Below, piece by piece: positions 1 through 9,704 of a DNA stretch of 64,000 nucleotides. Source of the DNA: Pisolithus tinctorius (Eukaryota; Basidiomycota; Agaricomycetes; Boletales; Pisolithaceae); NCBI GenBank assembly GCA_024663395.1, contig JANFAH010000029.1:62001-126000 (forward strand), written 5' to 3'. Both the position numbers and the translations under genes were made by a program. The notes below the pieces were generated by a model, which did no database searches, had not been told where the DNA came from, and saw only the letters and a program-made list of their open reading frames with translations. The first letter of the stretch is position 1, and each line of letters opens with the position of its first letter.

Positions 1-310
1 AACCTAAGTAAGACAGGGTACAGTAAAGGAAAGCTGTGCGACAGCACATATACAGGAGACAGGCCAAAACAGAGGCCAAGGGTATACTACAAGCACTAAA
101 GGAATAGAGACCATGATAAGAGAAAGAGTCCAAGGAAAAACATTGACCAGAGCACAGCAGCCACAGGTATAGCACTGTGTGAGAGGGAGTGAGGGCATGG
201 GAAGGTAGCACATGAACAATGGTGAATGTGAGAGGGGAGCAGACGTAACAGTAGTCACAGAATGGTTAATGATAGGGGCTCACGCATCCAGGGAATGCAG
301 ATTCCTTACA
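1..310 (-). repeat. 3' LTR of element I (K family), cut by window edge
   Basis: The sequence is the reverse complement of the complete LTR at 29414-30069 and matches the partial copy at 35359-35752. The terminus reads ATTCCTTACA at 301-310 on the plus strand, so the LTR begins TGTAAGGAAT on the minus strand. The internal polypurine/hairpin motif follows at once. Differences from the other copies are mostly CpG transitions. A hydrophobic 84-residue frame at 4-258 (minus) also exists in the 29.4-kb copy, but I treat it as a by-product of base composition. Confidence 0.8.
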
Positions 311-348
311 CCTGCAGGGGACTTAGATGCTGACCGTCCCCAGTCAGC
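311..348 (-). promoter_or_regulatory. Polypurine tract and hairpin beside 3' LTR (element I)
   Basis: Immediately inside the LTR the minus strand reads a hairpin with arms GCTGAC/GTCAGC (329-348), then GCATCTAAG, then the purine-rich CCCCTGCAGG that touches the LTR. The same order is seen at the 3' internal ends of elements A, E and G. This is where plus-strand DNA synthesis is normally primed. Confidence 0.65.
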
Positions 349-1016
349 CACATGGCGTGGAAGACATAAATAGCTTGCCACGTGGTGATGGCAACAGTGT
401 GGTACCAAGGGTTCGAGAACACTGGTGAGTTCCATGTAGAAGCAAAGGAAGCATAGAGCTGAGGAACACAAGAAGGCTGTTGAATGCTGCATATAGGCAT
501 CTGGACCGATGACATAAGCTTGTTCACAGTAAGAAACGGGTACTGTTCCACAAGCTCACAAAGTGAGCCACTCGAACACACCAACAACGACCCTGTTGGA
601 TACAATGAACCCACACTCAAGTTGTTATGCACAGCAGCACGTTCAAATGCGAACTCCTGACGTAAAATCTCATGGCTAATTGCACCAACGTCACTGACCC
701 CAGCGATGTCAACACACAAGCAGCGAACACCACTGTCCATGTTATTATGCACACTCTCAACTGTGTGCTTCCCAAAAAATGTGCACAGTGGTGCGTCGAG
801 AAGAGGCACCAACCCCAAAGGAAACCCACACATGTGACCGGTCCCGGTGGCCCAGTACAACTTGCAGTCACAAAGAGTTTACAAACCTGGGCCTAATGGT
901 GTCCAGGAATAAGCGCCTCATGGCCACTAAGTATATAATTGTTAGTGCATGGCTCAAACCTTTGCATTGATTTGATTCTTCCCCCCCCATCATCAACTGC
1001 CTTTCTCACTCTCATC
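349..1016. other. Unassigned stretch upstream of the antisense gene
   Basis: No coding frame here resembles a known family. It is probably the non-coding 3' end of element I and the promoter of the antisense gene that starts at 1017. A TATATAA sequence occurs at 933-939 and a CT-rich tract precedes the ATG, both usual for fungal promoters. Overlapping frames on both strands look like chance. Confidence 0.4.
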
Positions 1017-1710
1017 ATGTCTGCCAACTGTGCCCCTTGACTCTCCCAACTCATACGCACAGCCACCCCTGACCTGATCGAAGCAGAAAAAGCTGCTCTG
1101 AAGGCGAAGTTTGCTGCCGCATCTGCAGCCTTGGTTGCTGAGGCGAAGTGCATGCTGGACAACAGGGAGGACCTGTGGGAGGAGAAAGTAATGTGGCTGC
1201 AATGCTGGGAGAAGCGATTGGTAAGCACTTGGTTTGGTAGAGAGTCATAGCATTGATCATTGCTCAGGGCGAAGTGTTCCCACTTGTTGAGCGCAGCAGA
1301 GAGCTCAACATTGACATGAAGATAGATGTGGCAGATGGTCTGGTGGTAGTGGAGAAAGACGAGGCATATGAGCAGTGGGTGGCGGAGGAGATTGCATGGC
1401 TCAAGGTTGATGAGGATGTGCAGATGGAGGAGGAGGCTTCACAGGGCACCGAGGGGCAGGGGGCAAGTGCTGCCAAGCCTGTTGTGTCCATAAGGATGAC
1501 ACACATGGAAGTCCCTCAGCCAGCACACAAGGTAAGTCTCTGCAGGTATGCTGGGTAGTTTTACTGACACCACAGTGTGAGTCAATGTGTGGAAAGGTGG
1601 TGAAAACCAACCAAAACCAACACAAAAGACAAATGATGTGCGAGTGGTGGTTTGCCTCCATGGAACCTGGAGTGCAGAAAACCTAAGAGGGGGAACTTTA
1701 ATGGCAGGTG

Positions 1711-1745
1711 CTCCTAGCACAAGTTGTCGACAAGTTACACAGGAG
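1711..1745. repeat. 35-bp palindromic site in E-family LTR
   Basis: Inverted repeat with outer arms CTCCT/AGGAG and an inner core CAAGTTGTCGACAAGTT centred on GTCGAC. A second site of the same length and layout is at 1841-1875, with core AAGTCAATGACGAGTT. The same 35-bp unit recurs in the other E-family LTRs (37507-37541, 37627-37661, 39876-39910, 40004-40038, 49502-49536). Confidence 0.7.
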
Positions 1746-3084
1746 AAGATGAATGGATGATGATTGAGAAGGGGATGCTGAACAGAGTGAAGGTGTTCAG
1801 CTGAAAGTACTTGGGGGTAATGGACTTTTGATAGAATATGCTCCTGGCACAAGTCAATGACGAGTTATGCAGGAGTGGATGGGTGACTAAGCAAACTTGC
1901 TGACTAAGTGTGGGGATAAAGCTTCAGATGAATGATGGAGGCAGATAGACTCTTCTGAATGAGCCTCAACCACCAAGTATACAAATGATGACAGATAGAC
2001 CCCTTCATGGAGCCTCAACTGTCGACAATGAGATATGCTGAGCTGAGCTGACTTCTGGATTGCTTCTTGGGTAGCTAAGTACATGGGGGTTTATATGCCA
2101 TGGGGGGAGCACAGCTTGTGACAAACAAGGCATAAACACTTGGTAAGTAATGAGTAAGGACTGAGTAATCATGATGAGTAAGCAAGAAATGAAAAGTAAG
2201 CAAGCAAAGAGGATTGGTAAGTATTGGCAATGAACAAGTCAAGGATAGTCAAAATATAACAGAATGAGTCAAATAGAGTCAGAAACTGAGTAAGCGCACT
2301 GATATCACATTAGGGGGTGGCGATGCAAGTCAGATCTCAGTGGAGACATCTCTAGATCCAAAGATGGCATGACAGATGGATGGTGTTTCCAGATAGGGAA
2401 GGATTAATTCCAGAATTGAAGGGCATGAGTCAGGCATCAAAGGGGGCTAGGGCATTGGGGGTCTGTGGGGCAATGGGAAGCATATGCAATTGCATCTCCC
2501 ACCCTTTCATCCTCTCAGCGAAGTTAACAAAAACTTCATGAACAGGGCTCTGATGGAGGAGGAGGAGAAGGGGGGACATCTTCTGCTGGATCTTGCAGTA
2601 GGAAGGCAAGATGCATGTCATACTCATCATGAATGTGATCAGGGAGGCTGGAGAACAGTAGATTATACTGCAGCTGTCACAATGTGGGAAGAATGATGGA
2701 CGAGATTGGAACAAAGATGGTGCAGGGAGCAGGGAGGAATGATCCATATGCTTCATCAAGAGGGGAGACTGAAACAACCACATAAGACCTTTCTAACCGA
2801 GTGACAGACCTGAGGCAACCAAAGAACATCCTTCTGGAAGTCATACTGACAAGGAGAACATGCTGACCAAGCTGCATGGGATGGGACAGTGTCACACACC
2901 AAAGGTGTTTGGTGAGGTGGACATGGACATAGCTGACAAATGCAGATGAAGACCATAGCCCTCATGCAAGGAAGGACAGCCAGAGATGCCAGCAGTCATC
3001 CCTCACACAAGAATGAGTCATCAATGCCAAGGAAAAGAAAAGGAGAAAGCGAGTTAAGCACTGGTTAAAAAATCTTAAGCGCCC

Positions 3085-3747
3085 ATGTATGGCATTCCGG
3101 TTTTCAACATATCTCCATCATTTCTGCAGATACTGAAACCATTCCCACACTCGCTTGTAGTGCTCAGCCATGCGATCCTACCTTCCAAAATTGGAAAGGA
3201 TCTGCGCACCCCACACATCTCTACAGCACTCCCTCCAAATGACGCTCATTTCACTAATTCTTCTGATATGGCTGCCTCCACATCAATCATTTCACTTGTC
3301 CTCTTTGCTAGGGACCATGGCTATGTATATCTACCAGGAGTTCCTACCAGCTTTTGTCCTGAAGCATCCTGGTACATCCCCTCCTCATCTGCCCCCTCCC
3401 AGCCCATCCAGGTTGGACAGCGTGTTCTTCTTGTCAGTATGACCTCTAGGAGGACATTCTTTGGTCGCCTCAGGTCTGTCATTCGTTTGGAAAGGTCTTC
3501 TGTGGTCGTTTCAGTCCCTCCAGTCCAAGAAGCATATGGATCCTTCCTCCCTGCTCCCTGCAACGTCTTCATACCAGTCTCATCCATCATTCTCCCAAAA
3601 TTGCGACAGCTACAGTATAATCTACTGTTCTCCACTCTCCCTGATTGCATCCATGATGAGTATGATGCACATCTTGCCTCCTTGTTGCAAGATACAGCAG
3701 AAGACGCTCCCCCTTCATCCTCTCCTCCAACAAAGCCTTATTCATGA
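3085..3747 (+). CDS. LTR-encoded ORF, 220 residues, unknown family
   Basis: Open frame within U3 of an E-family LTR, from MYGIPVF to the TGA after PTKPYS. I do not recognise the family. The central 100 residues (GYVYLPGVPTSF..., SMTSRRTFFGRLRSV, EAYGSFLPAPC, LRQLQYNLLF, HDEYDAHLASLLQD) recur in frame in the LTRs at 30944-31591, 36379-36851, 38735-39188 and 48361-48698, and in two pieces in 1576-5240. Substitutions between subfamilies are mostly conservative and length-preserving. This full version reads through from MYGIPVF. In the first subfamily a one-base difference just before MAAS puts the two parts in different frames, so the start may be the inner Met. It could be a captured gene, an accessory protein, or a chance frame. 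There is no signal peptide and no known motif. Confidence 0.45.
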   Translation: MYGIPVFNISPSFLQILKPFPHSLVVLSHAILPSKIGKDLRTPHISTALPPNDAHFTNSSDMAASTSIISLVLFARDHGYVYLPGVPTSFCPEASWYIPSSSAPSQPIQVGQRVLLVSMTSRRTFFGRLRSVIRLERSSVVVSVPPVQEAYGSFLPAPCNVFIPVSSIILPKLRQLQYNLLFSTLPDCIHDEYDAHLASLLQDTAEDAPPSSSPPTKPYS

Positions 3748-4009
3748 AGTATCTATTTGCTTCACTGAGAGGATGGTTTGGGGGGGAAGGTTGCGATCCC
3801 CTATGCTCCTGTCACCCCACAGACCCCCAAAGCTTGACCCCTGTTGACATCTGACTCACCCTGTCTGCTTTTGGATGTACTATATTGGCATCAGATCAGC
3901 ACTGCCTCTCTGTCATCCCACTTTGGCCCAAAGGAGATCTCTTCGAGATGTGACATGCACAGCCTCCCCCTAATGCGATTCTAGTGCGCTTTCCCAGTTC
4001 CTGACATTA

Positions 4010-4260
4010 CTTGACTCATACTTTGACATTCTGACTGTCTTTGACTCACTTATTGCCAATACTTACCAATCTTTTGACCTTGCTTACTGATTCTTTGCCT
4101 TTTGGCTTACTTATCCTTACCAATGCTTACCAATGCTTCCTAAGATGATTACCCATTGCTTACATTCCTTACTCACCAGTTACCAATCACTTACCAAGTG
4201 TTTGCACCTTGTTTTCCATAGGCAATGCCCCTGTACTGTATATAAATCACTGTACTTAGA
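4010..4260 (+). promoter_or_regulatory. LTR promoter: repeat cluster and TATA box
   Basis: A run of short TTACCAA, TTACTCA and TTGACTCA-like words fills about 4010-4200, followed by TATATAAA at 4239-4246. A dense cluster of direct repeats upstream of TATA is what one expects of an LTR enhancer/promoter. The same arrangement occurs near 37140-37295, 39480-39655 and 49090-49285. Confidence 0.55.
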
Positions 4261-5176
4261 TAGCAAAAAAAGAAGAAGACATCAGAGAGCCCCTCTTGCT
4301 CGCATTTTATCATCTCTCAGTAAATCAATCATCAGCTTTGATAGTTGAGACTTTATTAAGGGTCTAGCTATTGTCTACTTCACTTATCATCGTCTATCAT
4401 CAATATACTTCACTCCAAGCCCTTCCTGAGCTCAGTGCAGCCTAGGACACCGAATTAAGTCATCATCCATCCTTCTGTGGGCTGACAGCAGCCTACCCCA
4501 TTGCAATCTATTGCATTCTTGCTCCCTCTTCGTCAGGAGCACCCCCAACCCTCAGCACTTGTCTTTGAGTGTTGTAGTTCACAAAAAGCCCTCCCAAATC
4601 AAAGGTTCTACCATCTAGGTACCACATAGGCACACCACCACTCGCTCTTTTTGTCTTTTGTGTTGGTTTTGGTTGGTTTCCACCACTGAACCTCACTTTG
4701 ACTCACAATGGGGCTGACAACGATGGGATGAACCAGGGGGCTTCAGGACAGAAGCTGGTGGGAACACCTGGCAGATATACATAGCCATTGTCTCTGGCAA
4801 ACAAGACAAGCAAGATGATCGATGAAGAGGCAGCCATGATTGATGGACTTAGCAAAATGAGCATCTGATGGATGGAGTGCTGTAGAAACACATAGGGTGT
4901 GAGGATCCTCTCCAAACTTGGAAGGAAGAATTGTGGGGCTGAGCACTTCAAGCGAGTGTGAGAACCAAGTCGATATCTTTGGAAATGGCAGAGATATGAC
5001 GAAAACCGGAATGCCATACATGGGCACTAAAAACTTTTAATGCGCACTTAACTTGCTTCCTCTTTTCACTTTAGCACTGACGACTCGTTCTTGTGTGAAG
5101 GATGACTGTTAACATCCAGCAGTCTTTCTATGCATGAGGCCTTTAGTCTTCATCTGCATGCATGGGCATTGTGTGC

Positions 5177-5192
5177 AACTCGTCGACAAGTT
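5177..5192. repeat. Palindromic core AACTCGTCGACAAGTT in LTR
   Basis: A 16-base near-perfect palindrome centred on GTCGAC, about 48 bases from the LTR end. Matching sites stand at the same distance from the LTR start at 35801-35816, 36018-36033 and 48005-48020. It resembles the core of the 35-bp palindromes and of the palindromes in the element E coding linker. Confidence 0.6.
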
Positions 5193-5785
5193 AGGCAGAG
5201 TCAGCTGTAACCATGTCCACAACACCTTTGGTGTGTGACAACAGCAACACAGCAGTCTCAGCAGGCCATCACTGAGGGTGATGATGATGACAAGCCAGGG
5301 ATAACCATCCCCCTGGGGTCAGTACTGCATCCAGTGCCCTGTGCATGGTGTGCTCTCAAGGGCATGTCATGCATTGGACCGATTGGCAAGATGTGCGACG
5401 GGTGCATGAAGATGAAGCAAGGGTGTGAGAAGTCCAACAAGGGGACTGGGAAGAAGGCACAGGCCGGGGCATCAGTAGGTGAGTGGTGACTGCATTCTGA
5501 CATGTCCAAGGTTGATGGGGTGCAGCATGGTTGACCAAGGCACTGAAGGCTGGCCCGTCCAAATGGGCCCACAATGATGACAACATGGAGGTGGTTGAGA
5601 CCTGCACACACGGCAAGGGTAAGGCACCAGTGCATGGTGGGCTTGATGGCAAGACCGCCTCGGATATCTCGCAAGCCCTCGGGATGGTCAGGGCCAAGGC
5701 CAAGGCTGCACATGCAGCCAACCTTCGCCTTCAAGTCCGCATTGAGCAGCTGTCAGAGGCCCTGGCAAAGCTGGGAGTAGAGTAG

Positions 5786-6485
5786 ATGATCATGCCATAT
5801 GTAGACCCCATTTTGTATCGTATCCTGCATAGCTGTTGTCCTGTGCACCATGCATGGAAATATACCAAGTCTCATCTCATTCCATGCAGTTGCAACGTAA
5901 GGCATTGCGAGGGACTGCTGTCTGCTCAGCAAGGCACCAGCTCTGGATGGACCATGGTATTGTAGAGTGCGCAGGGTACTGCCTGACTTGTCTTCTTCGT
6001 GCAGCTTTTGACTTCTCTCAGCAGTGAGTCCTCGTGAAATCATCTTGATGGTAGGATGTGATGAAATGTTGAAGAGAGAGCGAAGGGACTGTTTATTGGG
6101 TAACTGTGATGGTCTTTGTGTATCAATTGTAAGGAGACAGAAGGAGAATTGAAAAGAAAATAGAGCAAGGGGCACATGCTGACTGTGCATTTGAAGAAGA
6201 AATGCATGGGGTGGTTGCAAGTATCTGCAGTATAGGGCAGCCAGGGATGGCGTCAGCAAGTCTAGTAAGAGAGATAGGAGAGATGTTGTTTTAGCTATAT
6301 ACTTATTCAGTGTTTTGTTACTTTTCTGGACGGTTTTTGACTTTTTGTTAGTGGCTTTTATGTTTTTTGTGTGAGGACTAGCTATCAGTAGGGTCTCCGG
6401 ACGAAACCCAGGGTAAAACAGATAAAAAGAAACAAACTATGTTTGGTATGGAGTGGAGTGAGTGGTATGGGGGTCACCCCTGCGG
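5786..6485. other. 3' flank of the antisense gene up to element A
   Basis: No supported coding frame. It holds the downstream region of the antisense gene, with T-rich stretches after 6290. The last bases before element A (GTCACCCCTGCGG) join to the sequence after 26556 to rebuild a hairpin/polypurine motif, which shows that A inserted there. I see nothing else in it. Confidence 0.4.
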
Positions 6486-7471
6486 TGTAGGGAGTAGTAT
6501 ATTCCCTGAGGCCAAAATAGGGATGCCAACACCAAAATTCCACCGTTACCATCCATGTCTGTCATCTTTGGAATTATCCCATCTGCCTTGTGCATTGCCT
6601 CGTGCGCTGCCTCGCCCATTGAACCTTTGGAGCTTCCCTATCCATCAGTAACACACATCAGTCATCATCCCGAAATTCTGTGTCCACATCAACCTGACAT
6701 TCATCTATCTGGAATTCCGCAGTCGTGTCGCCTCGACCCTTGCCCCGCCACGCAGATCATCAGTAAAAACTCCGGTTACCCCTCTCATTCCTTTCCTGCG
6801 AACCTTTCTCTGCAATGTGAGAACCCCTTTCTACCTACGGCCTCTACCCTTCGCATTCCACTCTACAGTACAGTGTACACTCGTCCTGTCAGAAGATACC
6901 CATCTTTCCTGTTGTCTTTCTCAGTTGCTACCTTACAGTTTGTTTTCACATGTTGCTGTATGGCTTTGACATCTGACATGTTGTCCCCTTTATTTTTCAG
7001 AGTTTTGCTTCTCCCGCCCCACATTTCTCTGATCAGTACCTTACTATCCATGTACTATATAATTCCACCTCAGCGACGAAATGGGAATCATCTTTTGAGG
7101 ACCCACATTCTGTGTCAATTGTGAGTCTAAAGAGTTCAAAGAGTCTTCATGTCCTCTGTGTCTTTGTGTCTTTGCATCTACTGTGTCTTAGTGTCCTTGT
7201 TCCACTAGTACTCGTTTTCCCTCTCCTGTGCACTTAATTCGTCTTGGAGTTACTTCCTCGGTGCAAGATCATCGTCTGGAATTTCAAAAGCAAGTCTATC
7301 CCTACCTTCAACTCAGCGGAATTAAATTCCATGACCCACATTCGACCCTTTGACTGACTCTACCATCGCATTCTACATCTCCTTCCTACTCAGCACCCCT
7401 TGGGTCAAGCCTAGGGAATTTTCCCTACAGCTTTCCCCTATTCACATGCTACCCGGAGGTAGTGTCCCACA
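6486..7471 (+). repeat. 5' LTR of element A
   Basis: It runs from TGTAGGGAGTAGTAT to TAGTGTCCCACA, 986 bases, and matches 25537-26556. A TATATAA at 7056-7062 is a likely promoter. Short TGTGTCT(T) repeats follow and are expanded in the 3' copy. A hydrophobic frame (6555-7124) partly shared with the other copy is probably compositional. Confidence 0.85.
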
Positions 7472-7477
7472 TTGTTT

Positions 7478-7496
7478 TGGAGCCCACCACAAGGGG
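7478..7496 (+). promoter_or_regulatory. Primer-binding site of element A
   Basis: TGGAGCCCACCACAAGGGG lies 6 bases after the LTR. It starts with TGG, the complement of the tRNA CCA end, and matches the sites of elements I, E and G except at positions explained by CpG decay. I cannot name the tRNA with certainty. Confidence 0.7.
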
Positions 7497-7565
7497 TCTG
7501 TAGATCTGGAAAGGAGATCCTTATGACCCACTCATCAAAGAACCGAACTCGAAGAGCTCCTAGAG

Positions 7566-8486
7566 TGTCAAGTATGGGTTTACCCTCGGGTGACCAGGCT
7601 TCAAGACCGGGTGACAGGGGTTAAGTCCAAGTGGCCAAAGTCAAGGCCGAGAGACAGGCCAAGTCCAGTTGGACTGGAGTTGAGGCCAGAGGTCAGGGGC
7701 TAAGTCCAGAGGACCGGACTTAAGGCCGGGAGTGCAGGAATAAGGCCAGTAGCATGGGAAACTGACCGGTCTTGGGGTGCGCACAAGGGGAAGCCGGTCC
7801 AGGGTTGGATCTACCTCCCTTGGTCTCAGCTTATGTGCTGTACCCTTATGCAAGCCAGGGAGAGGTCTGGGACAGGGGCTGGGGATAGCTTAAGGCTCGG
7901 CCTTAGCTGTAGAGTAGACTCGAGGGGTAATACAGAGGCAAGGGTAATACTTAATTGATATTCTGACTGAGGGTGCTACAAAGTATGTACAGGGGTTAAA
8001 TACAGGAGGCCGGTCTGGGATAATGAACATAGAGCTGGACTTGTGAATAAGCTATTAGTGAGATGATTAGCAAGATGAGGATAGCCACAGTGGCTATGCA
8101 GAGGCTAATAGCTAAAGTCTGGGTGACCGGCATAACCGGGGTCAGACACAGGATATGTACAGTAAGCAGAGTTAGACAAAAGGATGAGACTAAATATAGC
8201 ACAAACAAAGGAACACAGACTGGAGTTATGTCTGGGTGACCTGGACATAGACCTGGGAGGACCAGGGTGGAGCAGCACAAGGCCAGAAGGCTGGAATGGA
8301 CCGGAGATAGGGGTAAAAGACCGGACTTAAGTTATTTAGACTGGAGTTGGGTTTCCTAGGGCTGGAGTTGAGTTCTCTAGGCCGGAGTTAGGTTTTCTAG
8401 GCCGGACTAGGACCGGACTTGACCGGAGATAGGGGCTAGGGGTCTGGACTGGACTGGGACCAAGCCCAAGAGTCATGGATATGACA
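7566..8486 (-). repeat. Solo LTR of the B family in the element A leader
   Basis: Reverse-oriented copy of the B LTR (TGTCATATCCATGACTC...TACTTGACA), 921 bases. It is flanked on both sides by CTAGAG (7560-7565 and 8487-8492), a 6-base duplication. Its terminal ATGGATATGACA supplies the first ATG of the downstream gag frame, so the original gag start has been displaced. It carries the 94-residue two-helix frame also seen in the element B LTR (here 7996-8280, minus). Confidence 0.85.
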
Positions 8487-9704
8487 CTAGAGCCCTTCCA
8501 CAGACTATCTATTTCCTCATCAGAAATCTTAATTCCAGTAACTGATCCTAGAGATATTTCAGAGCCACACTCATCAGACTCAGATCTTGGGTTAGACGAG
8601 ATCTTTCGGAGCCCAGAGTCCCCAGTGTTTTACCCAGCATTTCCAGGAGGTTTTGACTTTGATGAACCCTTCAATCCTCCTGCAGAGTGTCAAGAACTTT
8701 CGCCTCCCTCAGAACTAACCTCTTCTTCGCCCTCATTGTCTAGTAATTCCAAACTCACTGCTGAACAACTCCTTATGCCTTCGCAATTGCTCACTTTAAA
8801 TCCTGCTATCATTTCCCCTGCCCAAGTTCCCACTCAGAATACCTCAGTCACCCCACTCTTAAATTCCCCATCCATTTGCATAATGTCTGGAGCTAGAGAC
8901 ATGCCACTCAGGGGCTCTAACAAAGCCCTGAAGTTTTCTGGTCCCACTGAAGACATCACTTGCTACCTCGAAGACATCGAACAACTCTGCATCGAAGCTG
9001 GCCTTGACACCGGAAAAGATAAAATCCACTGGGTCATCTGTTACACCGATCACAACAAGGCGGAATTTTGGTCTACCCTAGATGCTGCAACCGATGGCTT
9101 CAATGATTGGGATGTGTTTTCCAAAGAACTCCTGAACTACTATCCAGGTGCCTTGGTGAAATATTGTCACTATACCAAAGCCGACCTCGAGACCTTACTC
9201 TACCATCAAGTTCAGAAACCTATGGGATTGCTAGAAGATCTCAGTAAATATGTCTGGGAATTCCGATGCATCCTTGGCCTTGTCCAGAAGAAGAAGAAGC
9301 TCCCTGAGGACTACATCAACAAGAAATTCCTGGAGGGATTTCCCCTGAGGTTCTGGAATTCCTTGCTCACACAATTGCAACTTTCAGACCTAGATCATGA
9401 CATTGATGAACCTTGGGAGTTCAATCTGGTCTACAAGCACACTAACTACCTGCTCAGTGGAGCAAAACAAAATCTCCCTCAACCTGATTCTTTGGCCTTG
9501 TTTCCTCAGAACTCTGCACCCCCTTCTTCGTCAACTGTCCCCACTATCTTAAAATGTGAGTACATCCAAGTCGCCCAACAACCTACTGACACATCACCCC
9601 CTCAGCAAGGTCAAGAGGCCCAATTCCGTCACTCTTTTGACCCACGGTGTTTCTTCTGCAGGAGCACCAATGGTCACCATACGGCAGAGTGCACACTGTC
9701 ATGA
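8475..9704 (+). CDS. gag: Gag (capsid and zinc knuckle), element A
   Basis: A 409-residue frame. The first four codons lie in the inserted solo LTR, so the displayed ATG is secondary. Residues 1-130 are Ser/Pro-rich. About 145-330 form a retrotransposon Gag capsid region (KALKFSGPTEDITCYLEDIE, YYPGALVKY, ADLETLLYHQ, FLEGFPLRF), closely comparable to Gag of elements I and G. Near the C-end a nucleic-acid-binding knuckle reads CFFCRSTNGHHTAEC, one residue longer than the normal C-x2-C-x4-H-x4-C. The frame stops at TGA 9702-9704; the family sequence goes on in the +1 frame (HEYIQAGKCTLIGG...), so a small indel has split gag from protease. Confidence 0.75.
   Translation: MDMTLEPFHRLSISSSEILIPVTDPRDISEPHSSDSDLGLDEIFRSPESPVFYPAFPGGFDFDEPFNPPAECQELSPPSELTSSSPSLSSNSKLTAEQLLMPSQLLTLNPAIISPAQVPTQNTSVTPLLNSPSICIMSGARDMPLRGSNKALKFSGPTEDITCYLEDIEQLCIEAGLDTGKDKIHWVICYTDHNKAEFWSTLDAATDGFNDWDVFSKELLNYYPGALVKYCHYTKADLETLLYHQVQKPMGLLEDLSKYVWEFRCILGLVQKKKKLPEDYINKKFLEGFPLRFWNSLLTQLQLSDLDHDIDEPWEFNLVYKHTNYLLSGAKQNLPQPDSLALFPQNSAPPSSSTVPTILKCEYIQVAQQPTDTSPPQQGQEAQFRHSFDPRCFFCRSTNGHHTAECTLS

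Larger units (their letters stand above)
2890..4707 (+). repeat. Solo LTR (E family, second subfamily) inside the first
   Basis: Complete plus-oriented LTR of 1818 bases, from TGTCACACACC at 2890 to TTTGACTCACA at 4707, inserted in the minus-oriented LTR 1576-5240. The flanks are ACAG on the left and ATGG on the right, which fits a 4-base duplication with two transitions. It holds an open frame (3085-3747), a run of TTAC(C/T)A-type repeats and a TATA box, so the frame lies in U3. It is close to the copy at 30262-31786. Confidence 0.75.
1576..5240 (-). repeat. Solo LTR (E family), minus orientation, itself interrupted
   Basis: It begins TGTGAGTCAATG at 1576 and ends GGTGTGTGACA at 5240, the reverse of an E-family LTR (TGTCACACACC...TTGACTCACA). 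It is flanked by ACAG on both sides (1572-1575 and 5241-5244), a 4-base target duplication. It sits at the 3' splice site of intron 2 of the antisense gene. A second E-type LTR (2890-4707) is inserted inside it and splits its U3 open frame into pieces at about 4703-5017 and 2677-2889. Confidence 0.8.
1017..5785 (+). pseudogene. Antisense Zn2Cys6-type gene of element I, split by LTR
   Basis: Spliced gene running opposite to element I. Exon 1 starts at ATG 1017 after a CT-rich tract and ends at 1220. Intron 1 is 1221-1267 (GTAAGC...CTCAG). Exon 2 is about 1268-1531. Intron 2 starts GTAAGT at 1532; its acceptor ACAG is duplicated around the LTR insert 1576-5240. Exon 3 is about 5245-5473 and a last exon about 5526-5785 ends ...LAKLGVE. 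Exon 1 is Ala/Lys/Glu-rich and helical. Exon 3 has an acidic run, then cysteines spaced C-x2-C-x6-C-x7-C-x2-C-x6-C (about 5340-5433), the pattern of fungal Zn2Cys6 DNA-binding clusters, with Lys-rich stretches nearby. The last exon looks coiled-coil. Codon 8 is TGA (1038-1040), probably a decayed CGA. The function is unproven; a role in transcription or chromatin is an inference. Confidence 0.6.

Noticed and set aside
4..258. 84-residue hydrophobic frame on the minus strand, also at 29466-29720
   Set aside because: Present in two LTR copies, but the strand is pyrimidine-rich and many replacements are plain CpG decay (Arg to Cys, His or Gln); weaker than the E-family case.
306..896. Overlapping frames on both strands between the left LTR and the antisense gene
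   Set aside because: No resemblance to known proteins and no support from other copies; more likely promoter and untranslated sequence.
6555..7124. 189-residue frame in the element A 5' LTR with a partial match at 25776-26147
   Set aside because: The shared part crosses the TATA box and likely transcription start; the frame differs at both ends between the copies.
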